In this document: one piece after another, positions 1 to 7,076 of the stretch
Numbering within the stretch: position 1 is the first letter of the stretch
Layout: every line of letters starts with the position of its first letter
NCBI GenBank assembly: GCA_002350855.1
Contig: DEFM01000014.1
Location: 13,993-23,509, forward strand
Direction: 5' to 3'
Source: Prevotellaceae bacterium UBA2852
GTDB taxonomy: Bacteria > Bacteroidota > Bacteroidia > Bacteroidales > Bacteroidaceae
Length of the DNA: 9,517 bases
Notes under the pieces: model-generated
What the model was told of the DNA's origin: nothing
Database searches by the model: none
The model's input: only the letters and a program-made list of their open reading frames with translations
Program-made: the position numbers and the translations under genes

Positions 1-23
1 AGAATTTTTAGAACCTACCTATA
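1..23. repeat. Right terminus of a second copy of the MITE-like element
   Basis: These 23 bases are identical to 4471-4493, the right terminal repeat of the 200-bp element at 4294-4493, and are in the same orientation. The sequences diverge immediately after base 23, exactly where the other copy ends. The rest of this copy would lie left of the window. Its end falls about 30 bases before the rpsP promoter. In the reading frame that is open through the other copy's right end, this end continues to a TGA at 29-31. Confidence 0.75.
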
Positions 24-54
24 TACAATGATAATGCAGAAAAGTGTTTGAAAA

Positions 55-86
55 TTTCGCTGAACGAAGAATTCTTCGTAACTTTG
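55..86 (+). promoter_or_regulatory. Bacteroidetes-type promoter of rpsP
   Basis: The -7 element TAACTTTG (79-86) matches the TAnnTTTG consensus of the Bacteroidetes primary sigma factor. A TTTC (55-58) lies 20 bases upstream, at the normal spacing for the TTTG box of the -33 region, with one mismatch. A perfect TTTG at 47-50 is 28 bases away, which is too far. Transcription is predicted to start near base 93, giving a leader of about 92 bases. The call rests on motif and spacing only. Confidence 0.6.
64..79. promoter_or_regulatory. 16-bp perfect palindrome in the rpsP promoter spacer (possible operator)
   Basis: ACGAAGAATTCTTCGT reads identically on both strands. It fills most of the spacer between the two promoter boxes and touches the T of the -7 element. 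It lies upstream of the predicted transcription start, so it would act as DNA, for example as a dimeric repressor site, rather than as an RNA hairpin. No cognate regulator is visible in the window. A chance palindrome in AT-rich DNA cannot be excluded. Confidence 0.4.
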
Positions 87-91
87 CAGCC

Positions 92-184
92 GCTATCACG
101 GGATGGTAGCATGAATTTAATTAAATTTTTTTCTAATCAGGGGATATAGTCGTGTACTTCTTCCCTAAAAACAAAATCATCTAA
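92..184 (+). promoter_or_regulatory. Structured 5' leader of rpsP
   Basis: A hairpin at 92-110 pairs 92-98 with 104-110 (seven pairs including one G-U, five-base loop) and sits at the predicted 5' end of the mRNA. A second possible stem pairs 139-144 with 161-166. Between and partly inside them is a 12-codon open frame (ATG 111, TAG 147-149). No Shine-Dalgarno site precedes the rpsP ATG, as is usual in this phylum. Ribosomal protein genes are often autoregulated through such leaders. That this leader is regulatory is an inference from structure and position. Confidence 0.4.
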
Positions 185-715
185 ATGGCAACAAGAATTA
201 GATTGCAGCGTCACGGACGCAAGAACTACGCGTTCTACAGCATCGTGATTGCTGATGCGAGAGCTCCACGCGATGGACGCTTCACAGAAAAAATCGGTAC
301 TTACAACCCAAACACCAACCCTTCAACAGTTGATCTCAACTTTGACCGCGCTCTTTACTGGGTGCTCGTTGGTGCTCAACCTACCGACACTGTTCGCAAC
401 ATCCTTTCTGCTGAAGGCGTTTACCTCAAGAAGCACCTCCTCGGTGGTGTAAAGAAGGGCGCATTCGACGAAGCTACAGCTGAAGCTAAGTTCAATGCTT
501 GGAAGGCTGAGAAGGATAGCAAACTCGCAGCTGCTAAGGAAAAGAAGGCTGCAGCAAAGAAGGCATCTGCTGCTGAGCGCCTGGCTGCCGAAAAGAAGGC
601 TAACGAGGCTCTCGCTGCTAAAATCGCTGAGAAGAAAGCTGCTGCTGTTGCTGCTGCAACTGCATCTGAAGAAGAAGCTGCTCCTGCAGAGGAGGAAACT
701 CCTGCTGAAGCATAA
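185..715 (+). CDS. rpsP: 30S ribosomal protein bS16
   Basis: This gene encodes the small-subunit protein bS16, which binds 16S rRNA early in 30S assembly. The N-terminal ~85 residues carry the family signature: an [12 protein letters not shown] start, then the [14 protein letters not shown] and EKIGTYNP blocks. Residues from about 95 to 176 form a low-complexity Ala/Lys tail ending in an acidic Glu-rich stretch. The total of 176 residues is about twice the ~80-90 residues of the E. coli protein. Long S16 tails of this kind are usual in Bacteroidetes, so this is not a fusion. The ATG at 185 is the first residue of the conserved core. The gene has its own promoter and leader and is followed by a strong terminator, so it appears monocistronic rather than part of the rimM-trmD operon seen in proteobacteria. 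Confidence 0.97.
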   Translation: MATRIRLQRHGRKNYAFYSIVIADARAPRDGRFTEKIGTYNPNTNPSTVDLNFDRALYWVLVGAQPTDTVRNILSAEGVYLKKHLLGGVKKGAFDEATAEAKFNAWKAEKDSKLAAAKEKKAAAKKASAAERLAAEKKANEALAAKIAEKKAAAVAAATASEEEAAPAEEETPAEA

Positions 716-751
716 TTTCATCAGCAAATTTTCCCTTTGGGGAATAGGAAT

Positions 752-798
752 GGGACATCTTTGTCGCTCATGTAGCGTCAAAGATGTCTCTTTTTTTT
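752..798 (+). terminator. Intrinsic terminator of rpsP
   Basis: The GACATCTTTG arm (754-763) pairs with CAAAGATGTC (779-788), and an inner CGCT/AGCG helix continues the stem towards a short CATGT loop. Eight T residues follow (791-798). The structure is stable and has a typical U-tract, so rpsP and glnS should be transcribed separately. Confidence 0.9.
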
Positions 799-851
799 AT
801 GCATATAGTCAAAAAATGATTTTGAAGACGCTTAGAGTGAAAGTTTATTAG

Positions 852-859
852 TATCTTTG
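852..859 (+). promoter_or_regulatory. -7 element of the glnS promoter
   Basis: TATCTTTG matches TAnnTTTG exactly and lies 29 bases before the glnS ATG, after the rpsP terminator. No good TTTG box is present at the usual 19-21 base spacing. The nearest, 821-824, is 27 bases upstream. The predicted leader is short (~23 bases) and A-rich, a common arrangement in this phylum. Confidence 0.5.
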
Positions 860-888
860 CAAATTATTGGATAAAACAACAAAAATAT

Positions 889-2661
889 ATGGAAATCAAC
901 GCTGAGAATAATCTTGAACAGAAACACGAATCGGTGAGTTTCGTGGAGGAGATAGTAAGGAAAGACCTCGCTGAGGGTAAGAACGGAGGACGCTTGCAGA
1001 CCCGCTTCCCGCCTGAACCAAACGGCTACCTGCATATCGGTCATGCCAAGGCAATTGCTCTTGACTTCGGCATTGCTGAGAAGTATGGTGGTGTGTGCAA
1101 CCTGCGTATGGACGACACCAACCCTCAGAAGGAGGATACAGAATATGTTGAGGCTATCAAGAAGGATATTGAATGGCTTGGATTCAAGTGGGGCAATATC
1201 CTCTATGCTTCTGACTATTTCCAGCAACTCTGGGATCTTGCCGTAGAACTTATCAAACGTGGTAGGGCTTATGTTGACGAACAGACGGCTGAACAGATTG
1301 CGGCTCAGAAGGGTACTCCGACGACCCCTGGTATTGAGTCACCTTACCGCAACCGTCCTGTAGAGGAGAGTCTTCGCCTGTTTGAGGAGATGAATAGCGG
1401 CAACATGGAGCCTGGAAGAATGGTTCTCCGTGCCAAGATTGACATGGCAAGCGATAATATGCATTTCCGTGACCCTATCATGTACCGTGTGCTGAACATG
1501 CCTCACTGGCGTACCGGCAACAAGTGGAATGCCTATCCTATGTATGACTTCACTCATGGCCAGTGCGACTACTGGGAAGGGGTGACTCATTCACTCTGCA
1601 CCTTGGAATTCGTGAGCCATCGTCCGCTCTATGATCTGTTTGTTGATTGGGCAAAGGAATGTGCCGGTGACGACCAGCCGATGGATGACAACCGTCCTCG
1701 TCAGACAGAATTCAATAAACTCAACCTCACTCATATTCTCCTTTCCAAGCGTAACCTCCTGATGATGGTTAAGGAAGGTGTGGTGAACGGATGGGACGAC
1801 CCTCGAATGCCGACTATCTGCGGATTCCGCCGCCGTGGTTACAGCCCTGAAGGCATCAAGGCGTTTATCGACAAAATCGGTTATACTAAGTTTGATGCGC
1901 TCAATCAGATGTCGCTCTTCGAGAGTGCCATTCGTGACGACCTCAACAAACGTGCACAGCGTGTAAGTGCAGTTCTCAATCCCGTAAAACTGGTCATCAC
2001 AAACTTCCCAGAGGACGGAGTGGAGATATACAACGCACAGAACAATCCCGAGAATGAAGCTGACGGCACTCACGAAATTGAGTTTAGCCGTGAGTTGTGG
2101 ATTGAGCGCGACGACTTCATGGAGGATGCTCCTAAGAAGTTCTTCCGCCTCGGTCCTGGCAAGGAAGTGCGTCTGAAGAACTCCTATATCATCCGTTGTC
2201 CGGAGGAAAACTGCTGCAAGAAAGACGCAGACGGTAATATCCTGGAAATCTATGCGGAACTGATTCCTGAGACCAAGACAGGTGAAGCCAATTCAAATAT
2301 GAAGATTAAGGGAAAGACTATTCACTGGGTTAGTTGCAAGCATTGCCTTGAAGCAGAAGTGCGCAACTACGACCGTCTGTGGATGGTTGAGAATCCTCGC
2401 GATGAAGTGTCCAACTATTCCAAGGAACAGGGTAAGGATCGCATCGATATTGACGACATGCGTCAGTTCCTCAATCCAAACAGTCTGGAGATTAAGACTG
2501 CCTACGTGGAGAAATGGCTTGCAACACGCAAACCTCTCGACTACTTGCAGTTCCAGCGTATCGGTTACTACAATGTTGATCCTGACTCTACTTCAGACCA
2601 TCTTGTCTTCAACCGCACAGTGGGATTGAAGGATACATGGGCAAAAGTAAATAAGGATTAG
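889..2661 (+). CDS. glnS: Glutaminyl-tRNA synthetase (GlnRS)
   Basis: This cytoplasmic class I aminoacyl-tRNA synthetase charges tRNA-Gln with glutamine using ATP. The Rossmann catalytic domain opens with FPPEPNGYLHIGHAKA, with the HIGH motif at residues 49-52. The second ATP-binding motif is LLSKR at 284-288, the GlnRS/GluRS counterpart of KMSKS. GlnRS-type blocks include RMDDTNP (73-79), RNRPVEES (154-161) and the YPMYDF segment (216-221). From about residue 355 the sequence becomes the two beta-barrel anticodon-binding domains rather than the helical domain of bacterial GluRS, which supports GlnRS over GluRS. Length (590) is close to the usual 550-580. The distal barrel has Cys437, Cys442, Cys443 and a CxxC at 483-486. 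The ATG follows an A-rich leader with no obvious Shine-Dalgarno site. It is probably co-transcribed with the TPR gene 49 bases downstream. Confidence 0.97.
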   Translation: MEINAENNLEQKHESVSFVEEIVRKDLAEGKNGGRLQTRFPPEPNGYLHIGHAKAIALDFGIAEKYGGVCNLRMDDTNPQKEDTEYVEAIKKDIEWLGFKWGNILYASDYFQQLWDLAVELIKRGRAYVDEQTAEQIAAQKGTPTTPGIESPYRNRPVEESLRLFEEMNSGNMEPGRMVLRAKIDMASDNMHFRDPIMYRVLNMPHWRTGNKWNAYPMYDFTHGQCDYWEGVTHSLCTLEFVSHRPLYDLFVDWAKECAGDDQPMDDNRPRQTEFNKLNLTHILLSKRNLLMMVKEGVVNGWDDPRMPTICGFRRRGYSPEGIKAFIDKIGYTKFDALNQMSLFESAIRDDLNKRAQRVSAVLNPVKLVITNFPEDGVEIYNAQNNPENEADGTHEIEFSRELWIERDDFMEDAPKKFFRLGPGKEVRLKNSYIIRCPEENCCKKDADGNILEIYAELIPETKTGEANSNMKIKGKTIHWVSCKHCLEAEVRNYDRLWMVENPRDEVSNYSKEQGKDRIDIDDMRQFLNPNSLEIKTAYVEKWLATRKPLDYLQFQRIGYYNVDPDSTSDHLVFNRTVGLKDTWAKVNKD

Positions 2662-2710
2662 TCTATTCTGAGTTTTAAGAACCAATCTACAATCTTAGCA
2701 TTGTTTTGTT

Positions 2711-4276
2711 TTGAGACCGGATCAGTATTACGAATCAGAAGAATTTAAGGAGTTGCTCTCCCGTTACGAATCAGCGCAACGGGATGAGCACTCTTGCTAT
2801 TTTGACGGAGATGAATTCGTTGATCTTTCTGACTATTTTCTTGACAATGACAATGCACAGGAGGCCCTTAATGTTATTGACCAAGGGCTTTCGCAACATC
2901 CCGATGACGAACAGCTCATACTCGTCAGGGCGGGCGTGCTGGTTTTTCTGCGACGTTTTGACGAGGCCCAGCAGATTGTGGACTCACTCAATCCTGAAGC
3001 TAACTACGATGTGAAATATCTTCAGGCTCAGTTGTACTATGCCGTTGATTATGACATAGAGAAGGCTGATGCCCTGTTCCATGAGTGGGTAAAGGATGTG
3101 GAGAAGGAATGGAACTACAATCCGTCGAACAACAAGCCTGATGCATGGTATGACGATGATGATGAGGACGAACCTGCTGATAAGGACGAGTCCGAGACTC
3201 AGATCCGCGATGCCTACATTCATGTCATGATGTCCTATGTGGAGTTGGCTGGTATAGACCATGAGAAGGTTTTACGTCAGTGGATAAACGATTATCTTGA
3301 CCGGTTCAAACCTCTTGGCGAATATGATAACGACCTTGCTATAGCAGACATCTGCCGCGACGAGAACTACGTGGATCTCGTTGTGGACATTTATACAAAG
3401 CTTCTTGACTACGACCCGTATATTTCACGTGGATGGACGGTGTTGGCTGCTGCTCAGTATGTGGAAGGGCAAATTGATGAGGCAATCAATTCTGTGGAGT
3501 TCGCCCTTGCCATTGATGCCAATGACGTGGATGCCTTGCTCACTAAGGCAAACTGTATGTACACCAAGGGACAGTTCAAGGATGCTTTGCAGAATTATTT
3601 GAAGTACAGGGAACTTACAGAATCCCACACAGAGGACCATTATATTGCCTATTGTTATATTCATCTGGAAATGCTCGAGGAAGCAAAGATGTTCCTCGAT
3701 TCCGCAATTGAATATAATAAAACACTTGAGGATGCCCCTAACGAACAGAAAGCATGGATTTACTATGAGATTGCTGAAGGATATTCGATTATAAACCTTG
3801 CAACAGCGTCAATGGAGACAATCAACATGGCTCTTGCCTTGCAGCCTGACAATGTTGAGTTTCTTCTTCATAAGGGCAGCCTGTATCTGTGGAGGGGTGA
3901 AATCCATGAATGTGTTGATACGTTTAGCCGTTGCCTTAGACTTGCCGATGATTCCCCTTCGATACTTGTTGATATAAGTGGACGCTTCCTCGCTTTCGAA
4001 TACTATGATGCTGCATGTTCGTTGCTGGAGACAGCACTGTCTTATCCTCCCTCAAAAGAGTTTACATGCCGTAACGACATCTATGCTCTCTTGTCCATCT
4101 CGAAGTTCCACTTGAACCAGATTGAAGAGGCACAGTCTTATCTGCGAACGGCATGCGATGTGGCTCCTGATTCCGTGAAAATTGTGTTCCGGAAGTATCT
4201 TCCACAATACATAGCTGATGAAGATTTGTACGATCATATTATTTCTACATTGGCAATAAAAGGAATGAATGACTGA
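2711..4276 (+). CDS. Tetratricopeptide (TPR) repeat protein
   Basis: This 521-residue protein has no signal peptide and no membrane span, so it is probably cytoplasmic. It consists almost entirely of paired helices of TPR type. Clear repeats include ~239-272 (ending in an Ala-Leu-Ala-Ile-Asp block), 273-306, ~345-380 (ending in an Ala-Leu-Ala-Leu-Gln-Pro block) and ~456-488. The protein is very acidic, with a cluster at 148-161 that is mostly Asp and Glu and probably forms a disordered linker. TPR proteins are protein-binding scaffolds, and nothing here identifies the partner. The start is uncertain. A TAG stop lies in frame at 2696-2698 and the first in-frame ATG is about 170 residues in, so TTG at 2711 is the only good candidate for the full protein. 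Only 49 bases separate it from glnS and there is no terminator, suggesting one transcript. Confidence 0.85.
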   Translation: MRPDQYYESEEFKELLSRYESAQRDEHSCYFDGDEFVDLSDYFLDNDNAQEALNVIDQGLSQHPDDEQLILVRAGVLVFLRRFDEAQQIVDSLNPEANYDVKYLQAQLYYAVDYDIEKADALFHEWVKDVEKEWNYNPSNNKPDAWYDDDDEDEPADKDESETQIRDAYIHVMMSYVELAGIDHEKVLRQWINDYLDRFKPLGEYDNDLAIADICRDENYVDLVVDIYTKLLDYDPYISRGWTVLAAAQYVEGQIDEAINSVEFALAIDANDVDALLTKANCMYTKGQFKDALQNYLKYRELTESHTEDHYIAYCYIHLEMLEEAKMFLDSAIEYNKTLEDAPNEQKAWIYYEIAEGYSIINLATASMETINMALALQPDNVEFLLHKGSLYLWRGEIHECVDTFSRCLRLADDSPSILVDISGRFLAFEYYDAACSLLETALSYPPSKEFTCRNDIYALLSISKFHLNQIEEAQSYLRTACDVAPDSVKIVFRKYLPQYIADEDLYDHIISTLAIKGMND

Positions 4277-4293
4277 TAAATACAAACTAACTA

Positions 4294-4493
4294 TATAGGT
4301 AGGTTCTATAAATTATGTCGAGACGATTTTTGATTTTATGTAAGTGGACTTTTGTCAGCTTTTGAGAGCGCAATGCGAGCATTGTAACCGAAAAAGATGG
4401 CAAAAAGACACCACAGAAAACTAAAAGCGGCCGATAAAACTCAAATACATTGGGTAGGGAAACTAAAAACAGAATTTTTAGAACCTACCTATA
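4294..4493. mobile_element. 200-bp MITE-like element with 24-bp terminal inverted repeats
   Basis: The first 24 bases (4294-4317, beginning TATAGGTAGGTTCTA) match the reverse complement of the last 24 (4470-4493) at 22 positions. ACTA directly flanks both ends (4290-4293 and 4494-4497), consistent with a 4-bp target duplication; a TA duplication with ends two bases further in is equally compatible. ATGTA at 4338-4342 and TACAT at 4446-4450 lie the same distance from their ends, and neighbouring bases also partly match, so symmetry extends inwards. A small hairpin (CAATGC/GCATTG, 4371-4384) lies in the left half. No transposase is encoded. The right end recurs at 1-23. The element fills the gap between the TPR gene and the glycoside hydrolase. 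The parent transposon is not visible. Confidence 0.7.
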
Positions 4494-4498
4494 ACTAA
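4397..4498 (+). other. Short basic open frame inside the MITE-like element
   Basis: An ATG at 4397 opens a 33-codon frame that crosses the right terminal repeat and stops at TAA 4496-4498, 12 bases before the hydrolase ATG. The peptide starts MAKRHHRKLKAADK and is strongly basic. It has no recognisable domain and no clear ribosome-binding site. It may be a chance frame in A-rich DNA. Its position just before a start codon would also suit a translated leader. A real product is unlikely but not excluded. Confidence 0.15.
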
Positions 4499-4510
4499 AA
4501 CACTAACTAA

Positions 4511-6976
4511 ATGAAAAATCTATTAAAAATTCGTATTTTACTGGGTTTGACCTTGTTATGCATAGCAGTACTCGCAAATGCACAACGACGTGAAATCCTC
4601 TTGACTGACAACTGGCGCTTCTCTCATTCCGACAATCCTGGACAGGAGAAGGAGGATTACAAAGACTCCAAATGGCAACTGGTTAAAGTTCCTCACGACT
4701 GGGCAATCAGTGGTCCGTTCGACAAGGAAATAGATAAGCAGACTGTTGCTATCGAACAGAATGGTGAGACTGAAGCAACTGAGAAGACGGGACGTAGTGG
4801 TTCACTGCCTTGGATTGGAGTAGGGTGGTATCGCACTAAGTTTACAGTGGAGAAAGACTGTGAACGAGCTATCCTCAATTTCGACGGTGCCATGTCCGAA
4901 CCTAAAGTCTATGTCAACGGAAAGTTGGCTGGGGAATGGAAATATGGTTACACACCATTCAACATTGATATCACACCTTATATATATAAGGATGGCAGGG
5001 AGAATACCTTGGCTGTTCGCCTTGAGAACGTAGAGGAAAGTAGCCGCTGGTATCCTGGAGCAGGTCTTTACCGCCCTGTCAAACTGATTACCACAAAGTC
5101 CAAGGCTATTCTTGAGTGGGGTATAAATGTCATCACAGAATCCATAAGCGCTGGACAGGATCAGGCTTCCGTTACGTTCCAGGTTTCCTGTACACGTAAG
5201 ACCGAAGGTATGAAAGTACGCTTCGTTACGCTCAATCAGGACAAGGTTGTGACGATGAAAAACACCTACACTTCCTTGACCTGCTATCTGAACGACATTA
5301 CTACCTGGTCGCCCGAAAATCCTCAGCTCTATGACCTTACAGTTCAACTGCTCGACAGTGATAAGGTTGTGGATGAAAAGACTGTGAAGTATGGTATTCG
5401 CACCATTGCTGTGCAAGAGTTGGGTGGTTTTATACTCAACGGCACTCCTCGCAAGATCAAAGGTGTATGCCTCCATCACGACCTCGGTATGCTTGGTGCT
5501 GCAGTCAATAAAGCTGCCCTTCGTCACCAGCTGATGTTGCTGAAGAGCATGGGCTGTGATGCCATCCGCACCAGCCACAATATGCCTTCACAGTGGCAGA
5601 TGGAACTTTGCGACTCTCTCGGACTGATGGTGATGGCAGAGTCTTTCGACATGTGGGTTTATCCTAAGTGCAAGAATGGATATTCACGATTCTATAAGGA
5701 TTGGTGGCAACGCGACCTCGAGAATCTTGTCTGCTCCAATTTGCTGCATCCAAGTATCGTAATGTGGAGTATTGGTAACGAGATTCCTGAGCAGGGAATG
5801 AAGGAGGGTAATCCGATGACTCGAATGATGCAGGATTTCATTCATGAGATAGACCGCACTCGTCCTGTTACTGCCGGTATGGATCGCATCGATAATGCCT
5901 TGGCAACTGGTTATGCACAGATTCTCGACGTTCCTGGCATGAATTACCGCACACAGAAATACCAGATGGCGTATGAGAAACTGCGTCATGGATTCGTTTT
6001 GGGTAGTGAGACGGCAAGTACCGTCAGCAGCCGTGGTGTGTATAAGTTCCCTGTGGTTCCTGCCAATAATAAGGCTTGGTCTGACGGACAGTGCAACGGC
6101 TACGATGTTGAGGCTTGCTGGTGGAGCAACCTGCCCGAAGCTGACTGGTGTCTGCAGGATGACAAACCTTGGGTTATAGGTGAATTTGTATGGACAGGAT
6201 TCGATTACCTCGGTGAACCAACTCCATACGATGAATACTGGCCAAGCCGTAGCAGCTATTTCGGAATCTTCGACCTTGCAGGTCTGCCGAAGGACCGCTA
6301 CTGGCTCTATCGCTCACATTGGAACCAGGATGAAGAGACCATCCATCTTCTGCCTCACTGGACTTGGCCTGGACGTGAAGGTGAAGTCACTCCTGTTTAT
6401 TGCTACACCAACTATCCTACAGCAGAGTTGTTTGTGAACGGCAAGAGTCAGGGAAAGATTTCCAAGCGCCCCACCACTCAAACTGCAGTTACTGCGGAGA
6501 ATCAGGAATTGCTCGATCGCTATCGCTTGCGTTGGAACAATGTAGTCTATGAACCAGGTGAGATTAAAGTCGTGGTTTACGATTCAGAAGGTGTTAAACG
6601 TGGTGAGAAGGTGGTCAAGACTGCCGGACGTCCTGATCATGTTGAACTGACTTGCAATCCTTTCGGTAATCCCGAGAACCTAACTGCTGATGGCGAAGAC
6701 ATGATGTTTGTCACAGCACGCATTGTGGATAAGGATGGTAATCTCTGTCCTGATGCAGACAATCTTCTCAATGTGAAAGTCTCCGGTGCTGCTTCGTTCA
6801 AGGGTATTTGCAATGGTGATGCAACAAGTCTCGAAGTCTTCACCCGCCCATCGATGCATGTATTCAAGGGTGAGCTTATGATAGGTGTTATCTCCAACGG
6901 CAAACAAGGTGACGCCTTAGTCACTGTAACCTCTAATGGTCTTAAACCCGCCACTCTGGTAATCAAAGCAAAATAA
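4511..6976 (+). CDS. Secreted glycoside hydrolase family 2, probable beta-galactosidase
   Basis: This 821-residue enzyme removes terminal beta-linked sugars, most likely galactose, from glycans in the periplasm. Residues 1-24 are a signal peptide (cleavage after ANA). No lipobox is present: Cys17 lacks the required context. Next come the jelly-roll sugar-binding domain (~28-195, containing RWYPGAGLYR), an immunoglobulin-like domain (~195-298) and the TIM barrel (~300-605). In the barrel, IGNE gives the acid/base Glu424, and GSETAS gives the nucleophile Glu500 by alignment with GH2 EYG/EYA motifs. GEFVWTGFDY (557-566) is the strand-8 block. A DUF4982-like domain (~610-690) and a further beta-sandwich (~705-821) follow. 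The NxK motif of beta-glucuronidases is replaced by SSYFGIFD (581-588), favouring a beta-galactosidase, though related exo-glycosidases are possible. No T9SS domain is seen. No susC/susD genes are adjacent, and no consensus promoter lies in the MITE-like element upstream. Confidence 0.92.
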   Translation: MKNLLKIRILLGLTLLCIAVLANAQRREILLTDNWRFSHSDNPGQEKEDYKDSKWQLVKVPHDWAISGPFDKEIDKQTVAIEQNGETEATEKTGRSGSLPWIGVGWYRTKFTVEKDCERAILNFDGAMSEPKVYVNGKLAGEWKYGYTPFNIDITPYIYKDGRENTLAVRLENVEESSRWYPGAGLYRPVKLITTKSKAILEWGINVITESISAGQDQASVTFQVSCTRKTEGMKVRFVTLNQDKVVTMKNTYTSLTCYLNDITTWSPENPQLYDLTVQLLDSDKVVDEKTVKYGIRTIAVQELGGFILNGTPRKIKGVCLHHDLGMLGAAVNKAALRHQLMLLKSMGCDAIRTSHNMPSQWQMELCDSLGLMVMAESFDMWVYPKCKNGYSRFYKDWWQRDLENLVCSNLLHPSIVMWSIGNEIPEQGMKEGNPMTRMMQDFIHEIDRTRPVTAGMDRIDNALATGYAQILDVPGMNYRTQKYQMAYEKLRHGFVLGSETASTVSSRGVYKFPVVPANNKAWSDGQCNGYDVEACWWSNLPEADWCLQDDKPWVIGEFVWTGFDYLGEPTPYDEYWPSRSSYFGIFDLAGLPKDRYWLYRSHWNQDEETIHLLPHWTWPGREGEVTPVYCYTNYPTAELFVNGKSQGKISKRPTTQTAVTAENQELLDRYRLRWNNVVYEPGEIKVVVYDSEGVKRGEKVVKTAGRPDHVELTCNPFGNPENLTADGEDMMFVTARIVDKDGNLCPDADNLLNVKVSGAASFKGICNGDATSLEVFTRPSMHVFKGELMIGVISNGKQGDALVTVTSNGLKPATLVIKAK

Positions 6977-6991
6977 TGACTTCGACCAACG

Positions 6992-7032
6992 AAAAAGAGT
7001 CGCAATCCAATTAGGTTGCGACTCTTTTTTTG
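6992..7032. terminator. Bidirectional intrinsic terminator between convergent genes
   Basis: AAAAAGAGTCGCAA (6992-7005) is perfectly complementary to the TTGCGACTCTTTTT arm beginning at 7016. A 10-base loop separates the arms and T residues continue beyond the stem. The A-run on the left and T-run on the right let it work in both directions, serving the hydrolase on the + strand and the 7077-7586 gene on the - strand. A second, weaker hairpin (GTTTAAC/GTTAAAC, 7043-7063) lies between it and the - strand stop codon. Confidence 0.9.
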
Positions 7033-7076
7033 TTGTATAGTGGTTTAACGTTCCCAGTTAAACATTACCGTTTTTT

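Noticed and set aside
111..149. 12-codon upstream frame in the rpsP leader as an attenuator peptide
   Set aside because: It has no codon bias, no nearby ribosome site and no terminator/antiterminator pair behind it.
323..781. 152-codon - strand frame rich in Ser, Leu and Cys
   Set aside because: It is antisense to the Ala/Lys repeats of rpsP and runs into its terminator.
495..851. 118-codon + strand frame rich in Leu, Arg and Lys
   Set aside because: It is an out-of-frame reading of the repetitive rpsP tail that continues through the terminator.
1..4493. Possible composite transposon with the two element copies as ends
   Set aside because: The copies are in the same orientation, encode no transposase, and enclose ordinary core genes. 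Independent insertions explain this better.
4802..5578. 258-codon open frame on the - strand
   Set aside because: It lies wholly antisense to the glycoside hydrolase, whose protein is clearly conserved. The antisense product has no coherent domain, so it is a shadow frame.
4511..6976. Hydrolase as a beta-glucuronidase
   Set aside because: The NxK motif expected after the strand-8 block is absent; SSYFGIFD occupies that position.
4511..6976. Polysaccharide utilisation locus
   Set aside because: No susC, susD or hybrid regulator gene is in the window, and the downstream genes are convergent and separated by a terminator.
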